Positions 1 through 9,934 of a stretch of 30,310 nucleotides of DNA are shown one piece after another. Every line of letters begins with the position of its first letter. Position 1 is the stretch's first letter. The notes under the pieces were generated by a model that was given only the letters and a program-made list of their open reading frames with translations, was not told where the DNA came from and did no database searches. Both the position numbers and the translations under genes were made by a program. Source of the stretch: Saccoglossus kowalevskii (taxonomy: Eukaryota; Hemichordata; Enteropneusta; Harrimaniidae); contig NW_003109985.1 in the NCBI RefSeq assembly GCF_000003605.2, positions 137,040 to 167,349 of the forward strand. The letters run 5' to 3'.

Positions 1-344
1 TGTCATGAATTTGTTTTTGCGTATCTGTTGACCGACTTAATTAACTGATTATTAGCGAATTGCTGTGTTATGTCTGTCATCGTTTAGGTCTATTTGAAGT
101 TTTGGACGGAACTTGGCTCAGTGATTTGGAACTAATTACAAGATACCGTCGCTATTCTGACATCCGTAGTTATTAATGTAGTGAACGATTAATCAAAAGA
201 TATGACGTATTCAGTACTTAGTTTGATTGGCTTTATGATTGAAGTTTACGCCTTAGAGTCTTGTTACTGCTTTGTAATTGGTTAGAGTTTTGAAAATGAA
301 TAAAGAGAGTTTGAGTTGGTCTTGAAGAATACTCCACGACAGAC

Positions 345-660
345 GCAGTCCTGGGCAGTCGAGTCGAGTCGAGAGTCGAGGCAGTCCTGGGGCGAGCCTT
401 GAGGCAGTCCAGTCTTGGGCTAGTCTTGGGTCAGCCTTGCGAGAGTCTTGGGGACTTTTCCCCAGGGCGCTGTGTCTGATAGAGTGCTCCAAAAGATCGA
501 CTAAGACGAGAGCTGAAACGTATTTCGTTGTGTGTGTCTTATTTGACTGTAAAGTTAAAGTGACTTCCCCGATCCCGTACCTCAAGGGGACGAGATATAG
601 AGACGAGACGAGTTTCCCCCCTGACAGTGTGGAGAACCCCAGAGAGAGAGAATATCCCCC
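345..660. repeat. GC-rich patch with imperfect G-rich short repeats, possible retroelement or LTR remnant
   Basis: Composition jumps here from AT-rich to clearly GC-rich. From 345 to 453 the plus strand is built from short imperfect repeats of GAGTC, AGTCCTGGG and AGTCTTGGG. The rest holds GACGAG repeats near 590-610, GAGAGA near 640 and C runs near 615-660. Frames are open on both strands because AT-rich stops are rare here, and neither translation resembles a known protein. An AATAAA at 299-304 followed by a GC-rich stretch could fit a fragment of an LTR or retroelement end, but no second LTR, primer-binding site or coding remnant is visible. Confidence 0.35.
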
Positions 661-664
661 TTGA

Positions 665-1085
665 TACCTAAGCCAATGTGGAACTGTTTATCTGTTTATA
701 ATCAAAATCAATAGAAGAAATCCGTATTTTTAAAACTGTTTTTTTTCCTAAAATAAGTATTGTAATTTTAATCAAATCATGGCACCAATGCCACTAGTCT
801 TGTGTATACCTCGTGTTTTTCAAATAAAAAGTATTTTATTGTGACTCATAATCACGCTTTTCGAACCACCTACTCCAGTTATTGTTTACCATATGGTTCC
901 TACATCTTACTTAAACTAATTATATTGTGTGGCGTACTTGTCAATAGTTTGATGTTGTTCTTATTAACTTTTTGCTTGTCGTTTGTTTTGACTTGTAAAT
1001 TTTCCTTTGCAACTTTTGCTGGAATGGGAGGTCCGCTCCTTATGTCAATTATTCTTACAATCTATTGATCATGTCTGTTTTTCAT
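665..1085. other. AT-rich non-coding stretch, nothing recognised
   Basis: AT-rich with several T runs. An 88-codon plus-strand frame at 802-1068 is low-complexity and hydrophobic, starts without ATG context and has no recognisable motif or splice signal. I treat it as chance. Confidence 0.5.
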
Positions 1086-1089
1086 GTGC

Positions 1090-1275
1090 ATTTGTCTTTC
1101 AAAAAACATTGGTTCAAGTCTCATTGTGTGTTGGAAGTTGAGTTACTGCTTTTATATTAATACTTTATGCAAACGTATCTCTCACAGTCTCACTTTGTGT
1201 GGGAAGATGGTGTTTCTGTTTGTCTAATCAATTCTTTGTGCCAATATATCATTGCCAGTCTTGTGTAGGAAGGGA
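1090..1275. repeat. Decayed tandem repeat, about 70-bp period, three copies
   Basis: The phrase AGTCTCATTGTGTG...GGAAG at 1117 recurs as AGTCTCACTTTGTGTGGGAAG at 1186 and AGTCTTGTGTAGGAAG at 1257, at offsets of 69 and 71 bp. The sequence between copies also aligns loosely (TACTTTATGC... against ATTCTTTGTGC...). This is an old tandem duplication with no coding implication. Confidence 0.5.
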
Positions 1276-1299
1276 AGTTCATGCATACTGCATTTAATT

Positions 1300-2745
1300 G
1301 CACTGGCATATATATAACCACAATTGTCTGAACCTCAATGACTTGTATTACTGGTATTACGCTACCTGCACGAGAGCCAATGAACAGAGACATTCAATAG
1401 CGACAAAACAAGTAAATAGTAATATTATTAAGTATAGTGTATAAATGTTGCTTTGGTGCTAGTGCGCTTGAGAAGAAATAACGTTCGAGCTAATAAGCTT
1501 AGTTTGTTTCGAAACTTTTAGTAAAATTATTGGCTTTTAGTAATGAACTAATCGTAATAATAGAGCTTGTTTGGATTGTGTACTTATTACTTCAGTCATA
1601 GTAATAGCACAGTAGTGTTGACCGTAGCATTGTTATTTATAATCAACACACTGCATTGCAGACCTTAACATTGATTTTCTTACGCAATTAAAAACCTTAA
1701 ACATAACACGGATTTCAAAAACTACAAATATATCTTAAATATATTCCAAAGTGTAGACAAAAATTAAATGGAGTATTCTTAGTGATGGAAATGTCAGTCA
1801 CCAAACAAAATTAAAAACATATATAATTCCACATGAGGATAATAGTGTTAGAAAGCCAAAATTAAATGTATTCAAAACGTGTTTCAAACACATCAATTTA
1901 AATGATAAATCTTTTTCCCAAGTCTCAATTGATGTCTTAAAAACACATTTTAAATACATTAATTTGATTGTTACATCAACTCTATTTTAATTTATAAACG
2001 TGTATGCTATGTAAGGCAATATTCAAGATGGCGACTGTCTTGTATGAAGCTTTGAACTAGAGTAGCAAGTTATACCCAAAATGTTCAATTATCTAGCATG
2101 GAATGGCATGCTGCTGTTTTCAGTGCGCTGTCACCATTTGTCTCTTAATTGTAACAAGTTTTTTTTCCAGAATTGCTTAGTCCAGACTGGATGTTTCCGT
2201 GAATATTGTTTGTAATACAAGAAAGATACTGAATAACTAGCAAAGCTTGGCTGATGGTCATATACTTTATAACACAGAAACCCGTGATAATAATTCATGT
2301 TATCAATTCAAGCAATTGCATGAAGATCTACTATTTTAACCACATGTTGAATATGTAAATATTTAAGTTGCGTAAATTAAATTTCAACGTAATTTACATC
2401 CATTAAAACTTGCTTATAAAGAATCAAAATCATGGTATTTTAAATATGTTTTTGACTTTTGATTTTTGACTTATTTATTCAAATATATATTTTTGTAATC
2501 ACTCATTGCACACGTCACTAACCGTATGATTGTTATTTATAATCAGCAATGCCACACATAGCATTTGTAACAGCCAATGCGTGGCACAAATGAACATTTC
2601 GAAATAGGTCTAGCATTCTGGGACGTAACGGACGGAACCATAAATGAGAATTGACTGATAGCTGAATAATTCACAGTACAAGGAGGTTTACCTTTGAATA
2701 CTAACACAAATTAAGGGTAGTGTATTCCGTGTATATCCGCATCGA
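1300..2745. other. AT-rich intergenic or intronic DNA
   Basis: No convincing exon. A 17-base phrase (GATTGTTATTTATAATCA, one mismatch) occurs near 1630 and 2527 in the same orientation, possibly an old dispersed repeat. A YY1-like AAGATGGCG lies at 2025-2033. A T-rich AG acceptor-like site at 2170 is followed by only 14 codons. Confidence 0.45.
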
Positions 2746-2753
2746 AGCAGTAC

Positions 2754-2788
2754 TATAAATAGCAACAACTGTTTCAATAAATATCAGT
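2754..2788 (+). promoter_or_regulatory. Possible TATA plus initiator core promoter
   Basis: A perfect TATAAATA at 2754-2761 is followed by TCAGT at 2784-2788, whose A (2786) lies 32 bases after the first T of the TATA box. That is the spacing expected for a TATA/Inr core promoter in animals. Downstream at 2837 is ATGACTTCAGAA, a 17-codon frame running past a possible donor (ACAG/GTTTGC near 2880). Both motifs are short and common in AT-rich DNA, so this is a weak prediction from spacing alone. Confidence 0.25.
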
Positions 2789-2799
2789 AGTAGCACAGC

Positions 2800-4950
2800 A
2801 GCTGATGTTCACAGACAAAGTTGAATTTATGTAGGATGACTTCAGAAAACTCCTGTTCACTGAATCTTGTAGGGACAGGTTTGCTTTGATAGTCGTACTT
2901 TTGGATACAATATGTGTATGGATCCGTGTTGGCCATCGATTACGATTGTCTGAGTGTTAAACCCAGATCCTCAGTAGCTGTTTCTTGTTTTGTGTCATGG
3001 ACCTGGTTCTCAAGTTTTATTGTGGAAATTCAGCTGACAAGGCGCTACGAGTTTTTGTTCATCATCCTTTGCACACATTCACTTGGAAAGTACTCTTACT
3101 TTGTCAGTAGTTGCTAGGAAAGTATTCATCATCATGGCGAGGACAAACACATAAACCTTTCCAAGATTCATGGATATGACGTCATCGTCTAGCTCGCAGT
3201 AGAAAGTAAAAAAATTGTTTGTATTGGTGGTTTGAAACACAACAAGAAGTGATGTAATACACTCTGGGTGCTAAGCTTGCAAAATTTGCATCAGGCAAAA
3301 GTTCAAGAGCAAGGCGCTCATCTAAAATACCTAAACTGTCACAGTGCCACAATTGTCTAGTCTATGTATACGAAATTGGATCATTAAGTCTATTACAATG
3401 TAGGTGTGTTGTGACTATAGCAGTGTGGTATCTTAATGCAATCACTACTGCGTATATGCTCGATGAGGGTCAATTTCGTGTAAACAAATACGGTATTGTA
3501 TAATAGTCGTATACGTCAAATGGGAGTCATAAACAAAGACGGCCCGGTGCGACGTTCTCGTTCAACAGGAATAACACAGATTAATGAACGCGGTACAGAC
3601 ATAGCCAATAATTTCAGAACTACATTTCATCAAGTTTTATCCATCATATGTATTTGGACAGGTCTGGTTTACATCAATCTTTTGTTTCTGGTGCAAAAAA
3701 AATGTATTATACTATAAACATGAAAAGAGAACTCTACTGGGAAAAGTGGCATACACTTTTACTCCATGTTCGAGGTATCGATGTATGAAAATGAAACACT
3801 GTCTAAATTAAGACATGCGTTTTCGCGCGTATTCAGTATTGCAAAGATGGTGTGTAGCCGTAGTTTAAATGTCAAACTGCCTCGTGACAGACAGCAAAGG
3901 TTGACATATAGTAGACACTTATCCCCATTTAGAGAGATGGCAAACATACACAACGATCACAGCTAAGTAAACATAAATAATTCATGGTGAAAGAATGTGA
4001 ATGATGTCTCACCGGACCCAGGTAGATCAATACGTACTAGCTGGTAATGTGTTCCGAACGCAGGAACGCAGGAAAGCAATTCACAATCAAATGGCTACTG
4101 CACAAAAACAAATTGCGCCCTCAATAATACAAAAATGTATGTGTCCATAGCCAATACAAGGCCATTACTGAAACCAATCTAAGTATACATTACAATAATA
4201 TGGTATATTATTCACAATTATTCTCTGAAAATATAATTATATCGTCAAACAAATAATCTCCGCTAAATCTGGTATCAGCTGTACCCTGTTTGTGATGAAG
4301 CCTGCAATGCAAAACTTAATTCATTTTTGGAAAATGACCATTCAATGTTTTAACACGTGCTTTGCCGTTAGAGTAAATACTAAATAGCATTGTAAACAGT
4401 GTTCCTCTTAATGGCATTCTTCAACAACTTTTACCACAATCTGCTTTTGAAATCCCCCAAAAAAATGCAATCAAATTTCCCTCACGTTTCGAGAAGATTT
4501 TTTGCACCACAGACCGTACAATAAAAACGTTATCAATCGTCAAATAACCCTTTCTAAAATCGGGTTCTTACTAAATTGTTCTCAAGCTATTCGCCTGTGA
4601 ACTAATTGCGCTGAAATTCATCTACAGTGATAGGATACTTTAATGAGTGAGTCGTTTAACTCTGCGGCTATTTCTGGTATAATGTCATTCACAGTAAAAA
4701 CTATATATTGTTAACAAAAATATTTAAGTCCGCCTCATCTCATCTACCAACAATGCACGTTCCTTGTCGCAAAATATTGTTTTAAAATAGTTTCGAATAA
4801 TTTTGTACTCAACCAGCACGTTAACATTTCTGTGATTTAAAAACATCTCAATAAGATTTCACACAAGTGTTATCACAGACCAGTTAGCTTACGCATGGCA
4901 ACTTGCTTAACCAAGCCGAATTTATCTGCAATTATTTTACCCACTTTATT
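2800..4950. other. Gene-poor stretch with two short unassigned open frames
   Basis: Open frames of 64 to 73 codons occur at 2914-3117, 3496-3717 and 3766-3966 on plus and 3759-3953 on minus. The one at 3766-3966 has ATG and a mixed, non-hydrophobic composition but no recognised family and no strong splice signals. The remainder is AT-rich and featureless. Confidence 0.4.
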
Positions 4951-4957
4951 AAAAAGC

Positions 4958-5262
4958 TTGAAGGCCGGTGGTTGTCGCGCTGCGCATGTGCGACATTTGA
5001 ATTGATTCCCCCCCCCCAATCCAATGCGCCCTTCTAATGGAAATCACAAGTATGAGGTTTGACCTGGGTGCGACGTACACTAATTACCGCCTGTGACTGC
5101 TTCGATACCTTCCAATCACCTGAAAAAAAAAATCCTAATTGAAGCTTAGTAACGTCTAAGTTTGTACTCGTTGATTTGCGTAACAGTCAAAGTCGCCACC
5201 TTTGTTTATATGAGACACATACATCTCGCGCATGCGTAGCGACGACTACCGCCCTTTAACTA
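4958..5262. mobile_element. TIR element (MITE-like), about 300 bp
   Basis: The left end (4958-5000) and the reverse complement of the right end (5219-5259) align over about 40 positions with roughly eight differences and one 2-base gap. Both read TT[GA]AAGG[CG]CGGT[GA]GT then CT[GA]CGCATG. The ends start TTGA on the left and TTAA on the right, so a TTAA target duplication with one change is possible. The interior has a run of ten C at 5008-5017, a run of A at 5123-5132 and no open frame, as expected of a non-autonomous element. Each arm carries a GCGCATG core resembling an NRF1 site. The family is not determined. Confidence 0.7.
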
Positions 5263-5269
5263 ACTCATT

Positions 5270-5660
5270 TATTTGTACCTTAGGCTGTATAATTTCTACA
5301 CCAACCTTGTTTTTTCAAGTTGTAAAATGTATGTGAATTCACTTGCATGACCAGAAAATTATATGTGTTTAATCGACACATGTTTGGACTCTTCCAACAA
5401 CTTAGCATTGAAAATATGTCGATTGTTTGCGGTGTATTCGGCTCTGAGTGGGAAGGAAAAATGAAAAACAGTTTATTAATCAATGTCGTAGGGACTAATA
5501 CATAATCAATTACATTGGCTCCAGCATGGGAAACACGCGGAAAATCACTATTTCTAGCATCAGCTTCTGCCCTTTCGTTTAACATATGTACATTGAAAGA
5601 TGTACAGAGAAATAACTAAGAACGATCAAAAGTGACAATTACTGTGAAACACATAATATA
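5270..5660. other. Non-coding stretch, weak minus-strand frame
   Basis: A 101-codon minus-strand frame covers 5280-5585. Its translation has no recognisable motif, no good start context and no flanking splice signals. Nothing else is apparent. Confidence 0.4.
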
Positions 5661-5666
5661 CTGAGA

Positions 5667-6412
5667 ATGCCCACTCCATACGCTGCTACGTTACGTGCAA
5701 TGTCCACCTCATATCCGGCTACGCTATATGGAATGTTCACTTCATACCCCGTTATGTTACATTTAATGTCCACCTCCTACGCTGTTACGTTACATGGAAT
5801 GTCCACCTCACACCTTGTTACGTTACATGCAATGCCCACCTCATACCCTTTTACGTTACGGTGAATATTCACATCAGACACTGTTATCTTACATGGAATG
5901 TCTGTCCACATCATACCCGTTTACGCAACGTGGAATGTCCACATCATACCCTTTTACGTTACATGCAGTGTCTACTTATTACCCTGTTACGTTACATGGA
6001 ATGTCCACCTCACACCTTGTTACGTTACATGCAATGCCCACCTCATACCCTTTTACGTTACGGTGAATATTCACATCAGACACTGTTATCTTACATGGAA
6101 TGTCCACATCATACCCGTTTACGTTACATACAGTGTCTACTTATTACCCTGTTACGTTACATGGAATGTCCACACCATATCCTTTTACGTTACACGCTAT
6201 GTCTAACTCATACCCTGTTACGTTACAGGGAATATTCACATCAGGTACACTGTTATCTTACATGGAATATCCTCCTCAAACCCTTTTACGTTACATGCAT
6301 TGTCTAACTCATACCCTGTTATGTTGCAGGGAATATCCACATCATACCCTGTTATGCTACAGGGAATTTCCACATCATACCTTGTTGCGCAACATGGAAT
6401 GTCCACCTCATA
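5667..6412. repeat. 33-bp minisatellite, about 22.6 units, with higher-order structure
   Basis: Units begin near ATGTCCACCTCATACC and continue TGTTACGTTACATGCA, 33 bp each. A block of units repeats as a higher-order unit: ATGTCCACCTCACACC starts at 5799 and 6001, and the variant ATATTCACATCAG starts at 5865, 6067 and 6232, giving offsets of 202 bp (six units plus a 4-bp insertion near 5902) and 165 bp (exactly five units). The period is a multiple of three and no frame of the consensus contains a stop on the plus strand. This explains overlapping 11-residue-repeat frames such as M-S-T-S-Y-P-V-T-L-H-A. No signal peptide, start context or splice structure supports translation, so I call it a minisatellite. 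Confidence 0.93.
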
Positions 6413-6442
6413 AATCCATGTTTGTTATCACTTCTCAAATAG

Positions 6443-6551
6443 GACGATGTCTTGATATTAACAATTTCAATTTGGTAATGGCTGGCCAAGTCATTGACCC
6501 TGTATCGCCTGAGAAGTCACGTGGGATCACTATTAACATCATCCGTGACAG
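6443..6551 (+). CDS. Candidate internal exon, first half of a C2-like (Notch-ligand N-terminal type) module
   Basis: Bounded by a pyrimidine-rich acceptor (CTTCTCAAATAG/GA) and a GACAG/GTCTAA donor; phase 1 in, phase 2 out. The single open frame reads RCLDINNFNLVMAG, then QVIDPVSPEKSRGITINIIRD. The spacing P-x-S-x4-R-x2-T-I-x-I and a following D resemble the strand before the acidic loop of MNNL or C2-like domains at the start of Delta/Jagged-type ligands and many invertebrate EGF-repeat proteins. Its phase-2 end joins in frame to the block at 8215. It sits directly after the 33-bp minisatellite, whose frame it happens to continue. The similarity is judged from memory of the family pattern. 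It could also be a chance open frame. Confidence 0.35.
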
Positions 6552-6594
6552 GTCTAACCTTATTTCTTCCAAAGAAAATTCATACTAAACTAAT

Positions 6595-7055
6595 TTTACT
6601 TTAACGTCTTAGAACCCCGCCCCCTTCATTCACGAAGGCTGTTTGATTGTTGTTATATATCACAGAATATTAATTATTGTTCTAATGTTTAGAGTTTTTT
6701 TAACTGACAATGGTTCTTTTAAATTGATTCGGCGTACAATGCAGCTCATAACTTACCTAAGTTTACATTAGTAGCATGTACCATAGCTACATTGCGCCTG
6801 GGGTGTGACGTTCATCCTATCAAAACCTATTATCAAATACCCAGAGCTAACTATGTCAAATAAATCTTTTAGTGTATAGTCATGTAATAAACTATCTGTT
6901 TTGTTCTTTTGATGTCAAGGTAATACTTTTCCTAAACTCGACTTTCATGAAAAGAGATTTATCTATGAAGTTACCAAGATTAAATAAAGATTAAGGATCA
7001 AATGATAAATTGTTTAGTAAATCAATATTATGCATAACTACCCGATCTGATTCAA
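6595..7055. other. AT-rich stretch, likely intron
   Basis: Lies between the exon-like blocks at 6443 and 8215. No open frame, repeat or motif of note was seen. Confidence 0.4.
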
Positions 7056-7058
7056 ATA

Positions 7059-7489
7059 ATGTCCTATTTTTATTTTATTTTATTTTTTTTTTTTAGTTTT
7101 TGTTTAATTAATTATTTTTATTATACATTTTCTTTTACTTTATTCCATGTTATTATTTATTTGCTGACAGTTTTTTTAGAAGTTTTGTTAATCTTGAAAG
7201 CCAACAAAGATCTGACCCAATGCCCATATAAATCCCGTTCAAATCTCGTATAAGCTACAGCCAATCACAGCTCGCCTTTTAATGTCATAGTTTATTTTTT
7301 TAATTTATGTTTAGTTTTTTTTATTATTATAAATTTTCTTTTACTTTATTCCATGTTATTATTTATTTGCTGACATTTATTTTAGAAGTTTTGGTAATCG
7401 TGAAAGCTAACAAGGATCTGACCCAATGCCCATTTAAATCCCGTTCAAATCTCGTATAAGCTACAGCCAATCACAGTTAGCCTTTTATA
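7059..7489. repeat. Tandem duplication, about 206-bp period, two copies
   Basis: Copy 1 (7059-7281) and copy 2 (7282-7489) share long identical runs. GATCTGACCCAATGCCCAT is at 7209 and 7415, and TCTTTTACTTTATTCCATG is at 7131 and 7337, both offset by 206 bp. Each copy opens with a T-rich tract and ends TACAGCCAATCACAG...GCCTTTTA. A GTTCAAATCTC in each copy resembles a tRNA-type B box, but no matching A box is evident. The copies differ at few positions outside the T tract, so the duplication is fairly recent. Confidence 0.9.
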
Positions 7490-7494
7490 TGGCC

Positions 7495-8210
7495 GACGGC
7501 ATACTCGTTGGAGAAAATAATTATCAAACAATTACAATGTACAATGTTATTTTGAAGACAATCATCTCAATCATCAAGTTTGGCCAGGGAAAATGCCCGG
7601 AAAGGTGGTTAGATACTGGGATCAATTTTTAATTGCCTTCGAATTTAGTTTCTGTCGTCTACTGTGACAAACAATTTATTCAATTTTTCATTTTACTGAC
7701 ATGTTCCTGGTGATAAGCTGCACAAAACTCGGCCAGACATGCACCGTGTAGATCACCAGTGAGAATTTGGATTTGGACAGAAAATTACTAGTGTATTTTT
7801 CATTTACAAAAGAGATTCCACAGCATTTTACAATTGTTGTCATTACATTGAATATTTTTTTCATTTCCAACTTCCTGCTGCATCTTCGCCAGTCAAGGTT
7901 CGTTTATTCAGTCATCGCTTCAACGTTACACCAAACACGGAGCATAATTAACTAGAATGGAAATAAAAAGTAAGTAAATCATAATGATTAAAACACTGCA
8001 AACAGCCGTAGTAAACAATACAACAATTAAATCCCAAACAGATTTTGAATAGTATAACGGTCATGCGGCGTTCACGTTGAATATTGGAGCAAGCAAATAC
8101 TTCCTGATCAATTGCGATGTGTTCCAAATAAGCAGAAATACTTTATTTCAGCTCAATTACTTTAATAATGAGTAATTGTACATTATGTTGATTCATTTTG
8201 ATGAATATTT
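7495..8210. other. AT-rich stretch, likely intron
   Basis: Short opposing 60-codon frames near 7688-7955 are AT-rich and lack motifs. No further structure was found. Confidence 0.4.
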
Positions 8211-8214
8211 ACAG

Positions 8215-8452
8215 CTACGGCTTCAATGACATAGACGATGTTGGCCCGATCGTCAACAAAACATCACCGTCTCAAAGCCAAGCGACTGGAAAAATAACGG
8301 TGTTCGGTCGAACCGGTGGAAAAAAATCATCACTCCCGGAATAATCACGCAAAATAATGACCTAAACTGGAACCATTTAAGCCACAATATAATTATAGAT
8401 GACCTGACTTTGACCGGTAACGTCATCAGGTGCGCTATAGAACTTGAAGGAG
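8215..8452 (+). CDS. Candidate internal exon with apparent one-base frameshift (possible pseudo-exon)
   Basis: Acceptor GAATATTTACAG and donor GGAG/GTATGT bound this block; a second usable donor, CAG/GTGCGC, lies at 8429/8430. From the phase-2 start one frame reads YGFNDIDDVGPIVNKTSPSQ and on to GRTGGKKSSLPE, then a stop at 8342-8344. From about 8320 a different frame is open to the donor, containing KKIITPGIITQNNDLNWNHL and NVIRCAIELEG. The switch lies in or just after a run of seven A at 8320-8326, so one missing A would join the two. The D-x-D-D loop after the T-I-x-I strand of 6443-6551 and a later TPG...W fit a C2-like extracellular module. The cysteine-rich stretch that normally follows was not found. 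The long donor leaves phase 1, and only the 8429 donor leaves the phase 2 needed to join 9721. Confidence 0.4.
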
Positions 8453-8455
8453 GTA

Positions 8456-9715
8456 TGTGATTCGTTCACTAAATCGTTGAAATCGTTGATAGTTAAAGAA
8501 AATACCGAATCACAAATACGTAACAAAAAACATTAAAAACAATTTAAAATAGTAAAAGTAAAATAAATATATAAAATAAAATACACGCCGTAGAATACAT
8601 CAGATTTTAATCAGATTAACTACAATAATGTGACGTTGTTGTTTTAGCGTCATTACTAAGCACCTTAAAACTCGGGACTCATTTATTGTAATAACTAATT
8701 TAGAAAATATGGATTTATGTTTCAGTCCGCTACATTCTATACTACAAAGATAACTTTCAAATTGAAATAATATTCTACTTTTAACTTGTGTACGAGTTCG
8801 TAGACGAAATACACCGTGGCTATTCAGGCTCCATTGTTCACAGTTTTCAAATGCCGTTGTACTATTCGTAGCTTTATTTGCTTCTGAATATTTTCTAATT
8901 ATGGATAGCTGCCCCCATATGTCATAGTGAACGGCGACTCTGTATAATATGGTGTATGAACATCACTACTGTGTGACGAATAGCAGTCGCATAATTAAAG
9001 CAACGATCATAATATGTTCCGTTCATGGGGAATAATAATAGCCCGCTATTCCTCATTGGGTTATCTCCCTTAAGAATCGGCGAGTAGAACCTATAATCGA
9101 ATAATGCCTCACGTGTTTTGAGATTTATAACCAACTTCCCTTTGATAAATGAGTGGTTTTGATAAATGAGATTGCATAAAACAATCATAATATCATTGCT
9201 TGGAGAAATGAAGTCTCATCGGCAGTGTTGTGGATGATTCAAATTGAACGAGTAGTGTCGTTAAGGCTGGGCATAAATAAATCAATATTACACTCACTAG
9301 TGTAACTTATACCTCGCGATAGTTAATAATTATACAATTCTATTAAGGTTATTAAATTGTGTTATAGCTTCGGATTTACGAAATATGAATATACGGGATA
9401 TTACGTGAGTAAAACTGTCAGGATTGTACCTCTGAATATCGCAAGTATTATTAATGTTTTAAAAAATATCAAATCGCTACTTTTTATTTAATATACAGTT
9501 ATTGTGTTGGCAACACCCTGCTTCAACGTTATATGTCTTATTTGTCGATTATGTTTGTGCGAAATTCTCAGACGAGGTGGTTGTCTAACTTAAACCGCAA
9601 TATTACCTCATCTTTTCGCATTATTTTTAATAACTAAGCTAAAACTAAGGCGTAGTGTTGTAATAAGTTTAAGATTTTTACTCTCTTATTATAGTTGTTG
9701 TTTTTTCAATTCCTT
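8456..9715. other. AT-rich stretch, likely intron
   Basis: Contains a short direct repeat near 9141-9172 (TTTGATAAATGAG twice, about 17 bp apart). An 88-codon minus-strand frame at 8922-9188 has no recognised motif. Nothing else was seen. Confidence 0.4.
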
Positions 9716-9720
9716 TACAG

Positions 9721-9813
9721 AAATGAACAATGCTATAATATAGAGATTTCTATAAATCCTCGATCCATTTCAGTACAAGCTGTAATTTGTCAGAATTTGT
9801 CATATAGTCTAGC
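9721..9813 (+). CDS. Candidate internal exon, 93 bp, unassigned
   Basis: A strong acceptor (TTCAATTCCTTTACAG) and a strong donor (AGC/GTAAGTATA) bound a block of 93 bases, symmetric at phase 2. Only one of three frames is open throughout. It reads NEQCYNIEISINPRSISVQA, then VICQNLSYSL, with two cysteines and an N-x-S glycosylation sequon. The alternating hydrophobic pattern suggests extracellular beta strands, but no family is recognised. If the 8429 donor of the upstream block is used, the two join in frame. The signals are good for so short a block, yet chance cannot be excluded. Confidence 0.35.
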
Positions 9814-9880
9814 GTAAGTATAAATGTGTTATGCAATGAATTAATGAGAAGAAAAAACCTGATGTATGTATTTCAAATTT

Positions 9881-9931
9881 CACTTCTTGGGTTCCTGCAT
9901 CACTCATGATGACTTAAACAGGACTCAAGTG
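9881..9931. repeat. Imperfect nested stem-loop
   Basis: CACTTCTTGGGTTCCTG (9881-9897) pairs with CAGGACTCAAGTG (9919-9931) with small bulges, and the loop holds a second small hairpin, CATCA-CTCA-TGATG. The loop includes ATGATGA, like a snoRNA C box, but no matching D box was found. Confidence 0.35.
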
Positions 9932-9934
9932 CCC

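Noticed and set aside
253-585. 110-codon minus-strand frame
   Set aside because: It lies in a GC-rich repetitive patch where stops are rare. The translation is repeat-driven and has no family.
802-1068. 88-codon hydrophobic plus-strand frame as a membrane protein
   Set aside because: T-rich DNA translates to hydrophobic residues by composition. There is no ATG context, splice sites or motif.
1110-1121. B-box-like GGTTCAAGTCTC as a SINE or tRNA promoter
   Set aside because: It belongs to a 70-bp degenerate tandem repeat and has no A box upstream.
2025-3140. YY1-like AAGATGGCG and CATGGCG as promoters
   Set aside because: Isolated short matches with only a few codons following and no supporting composition or TATA/initiator at the right distance.
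5667-6307. Overlapping 65-148 codon frames in the repeat as a real secreted repeat protein
   Set aside because: All three frames are open because the 33-bp unit lacks stops, and nothing favours one frame. The array is best explained as a minisatellite.
7209-7490. tRNA genes from GTTCAAATCTC B-box-like motifs
   Set aside because: No A box at the right distance and no cloverleaf could be drawn.
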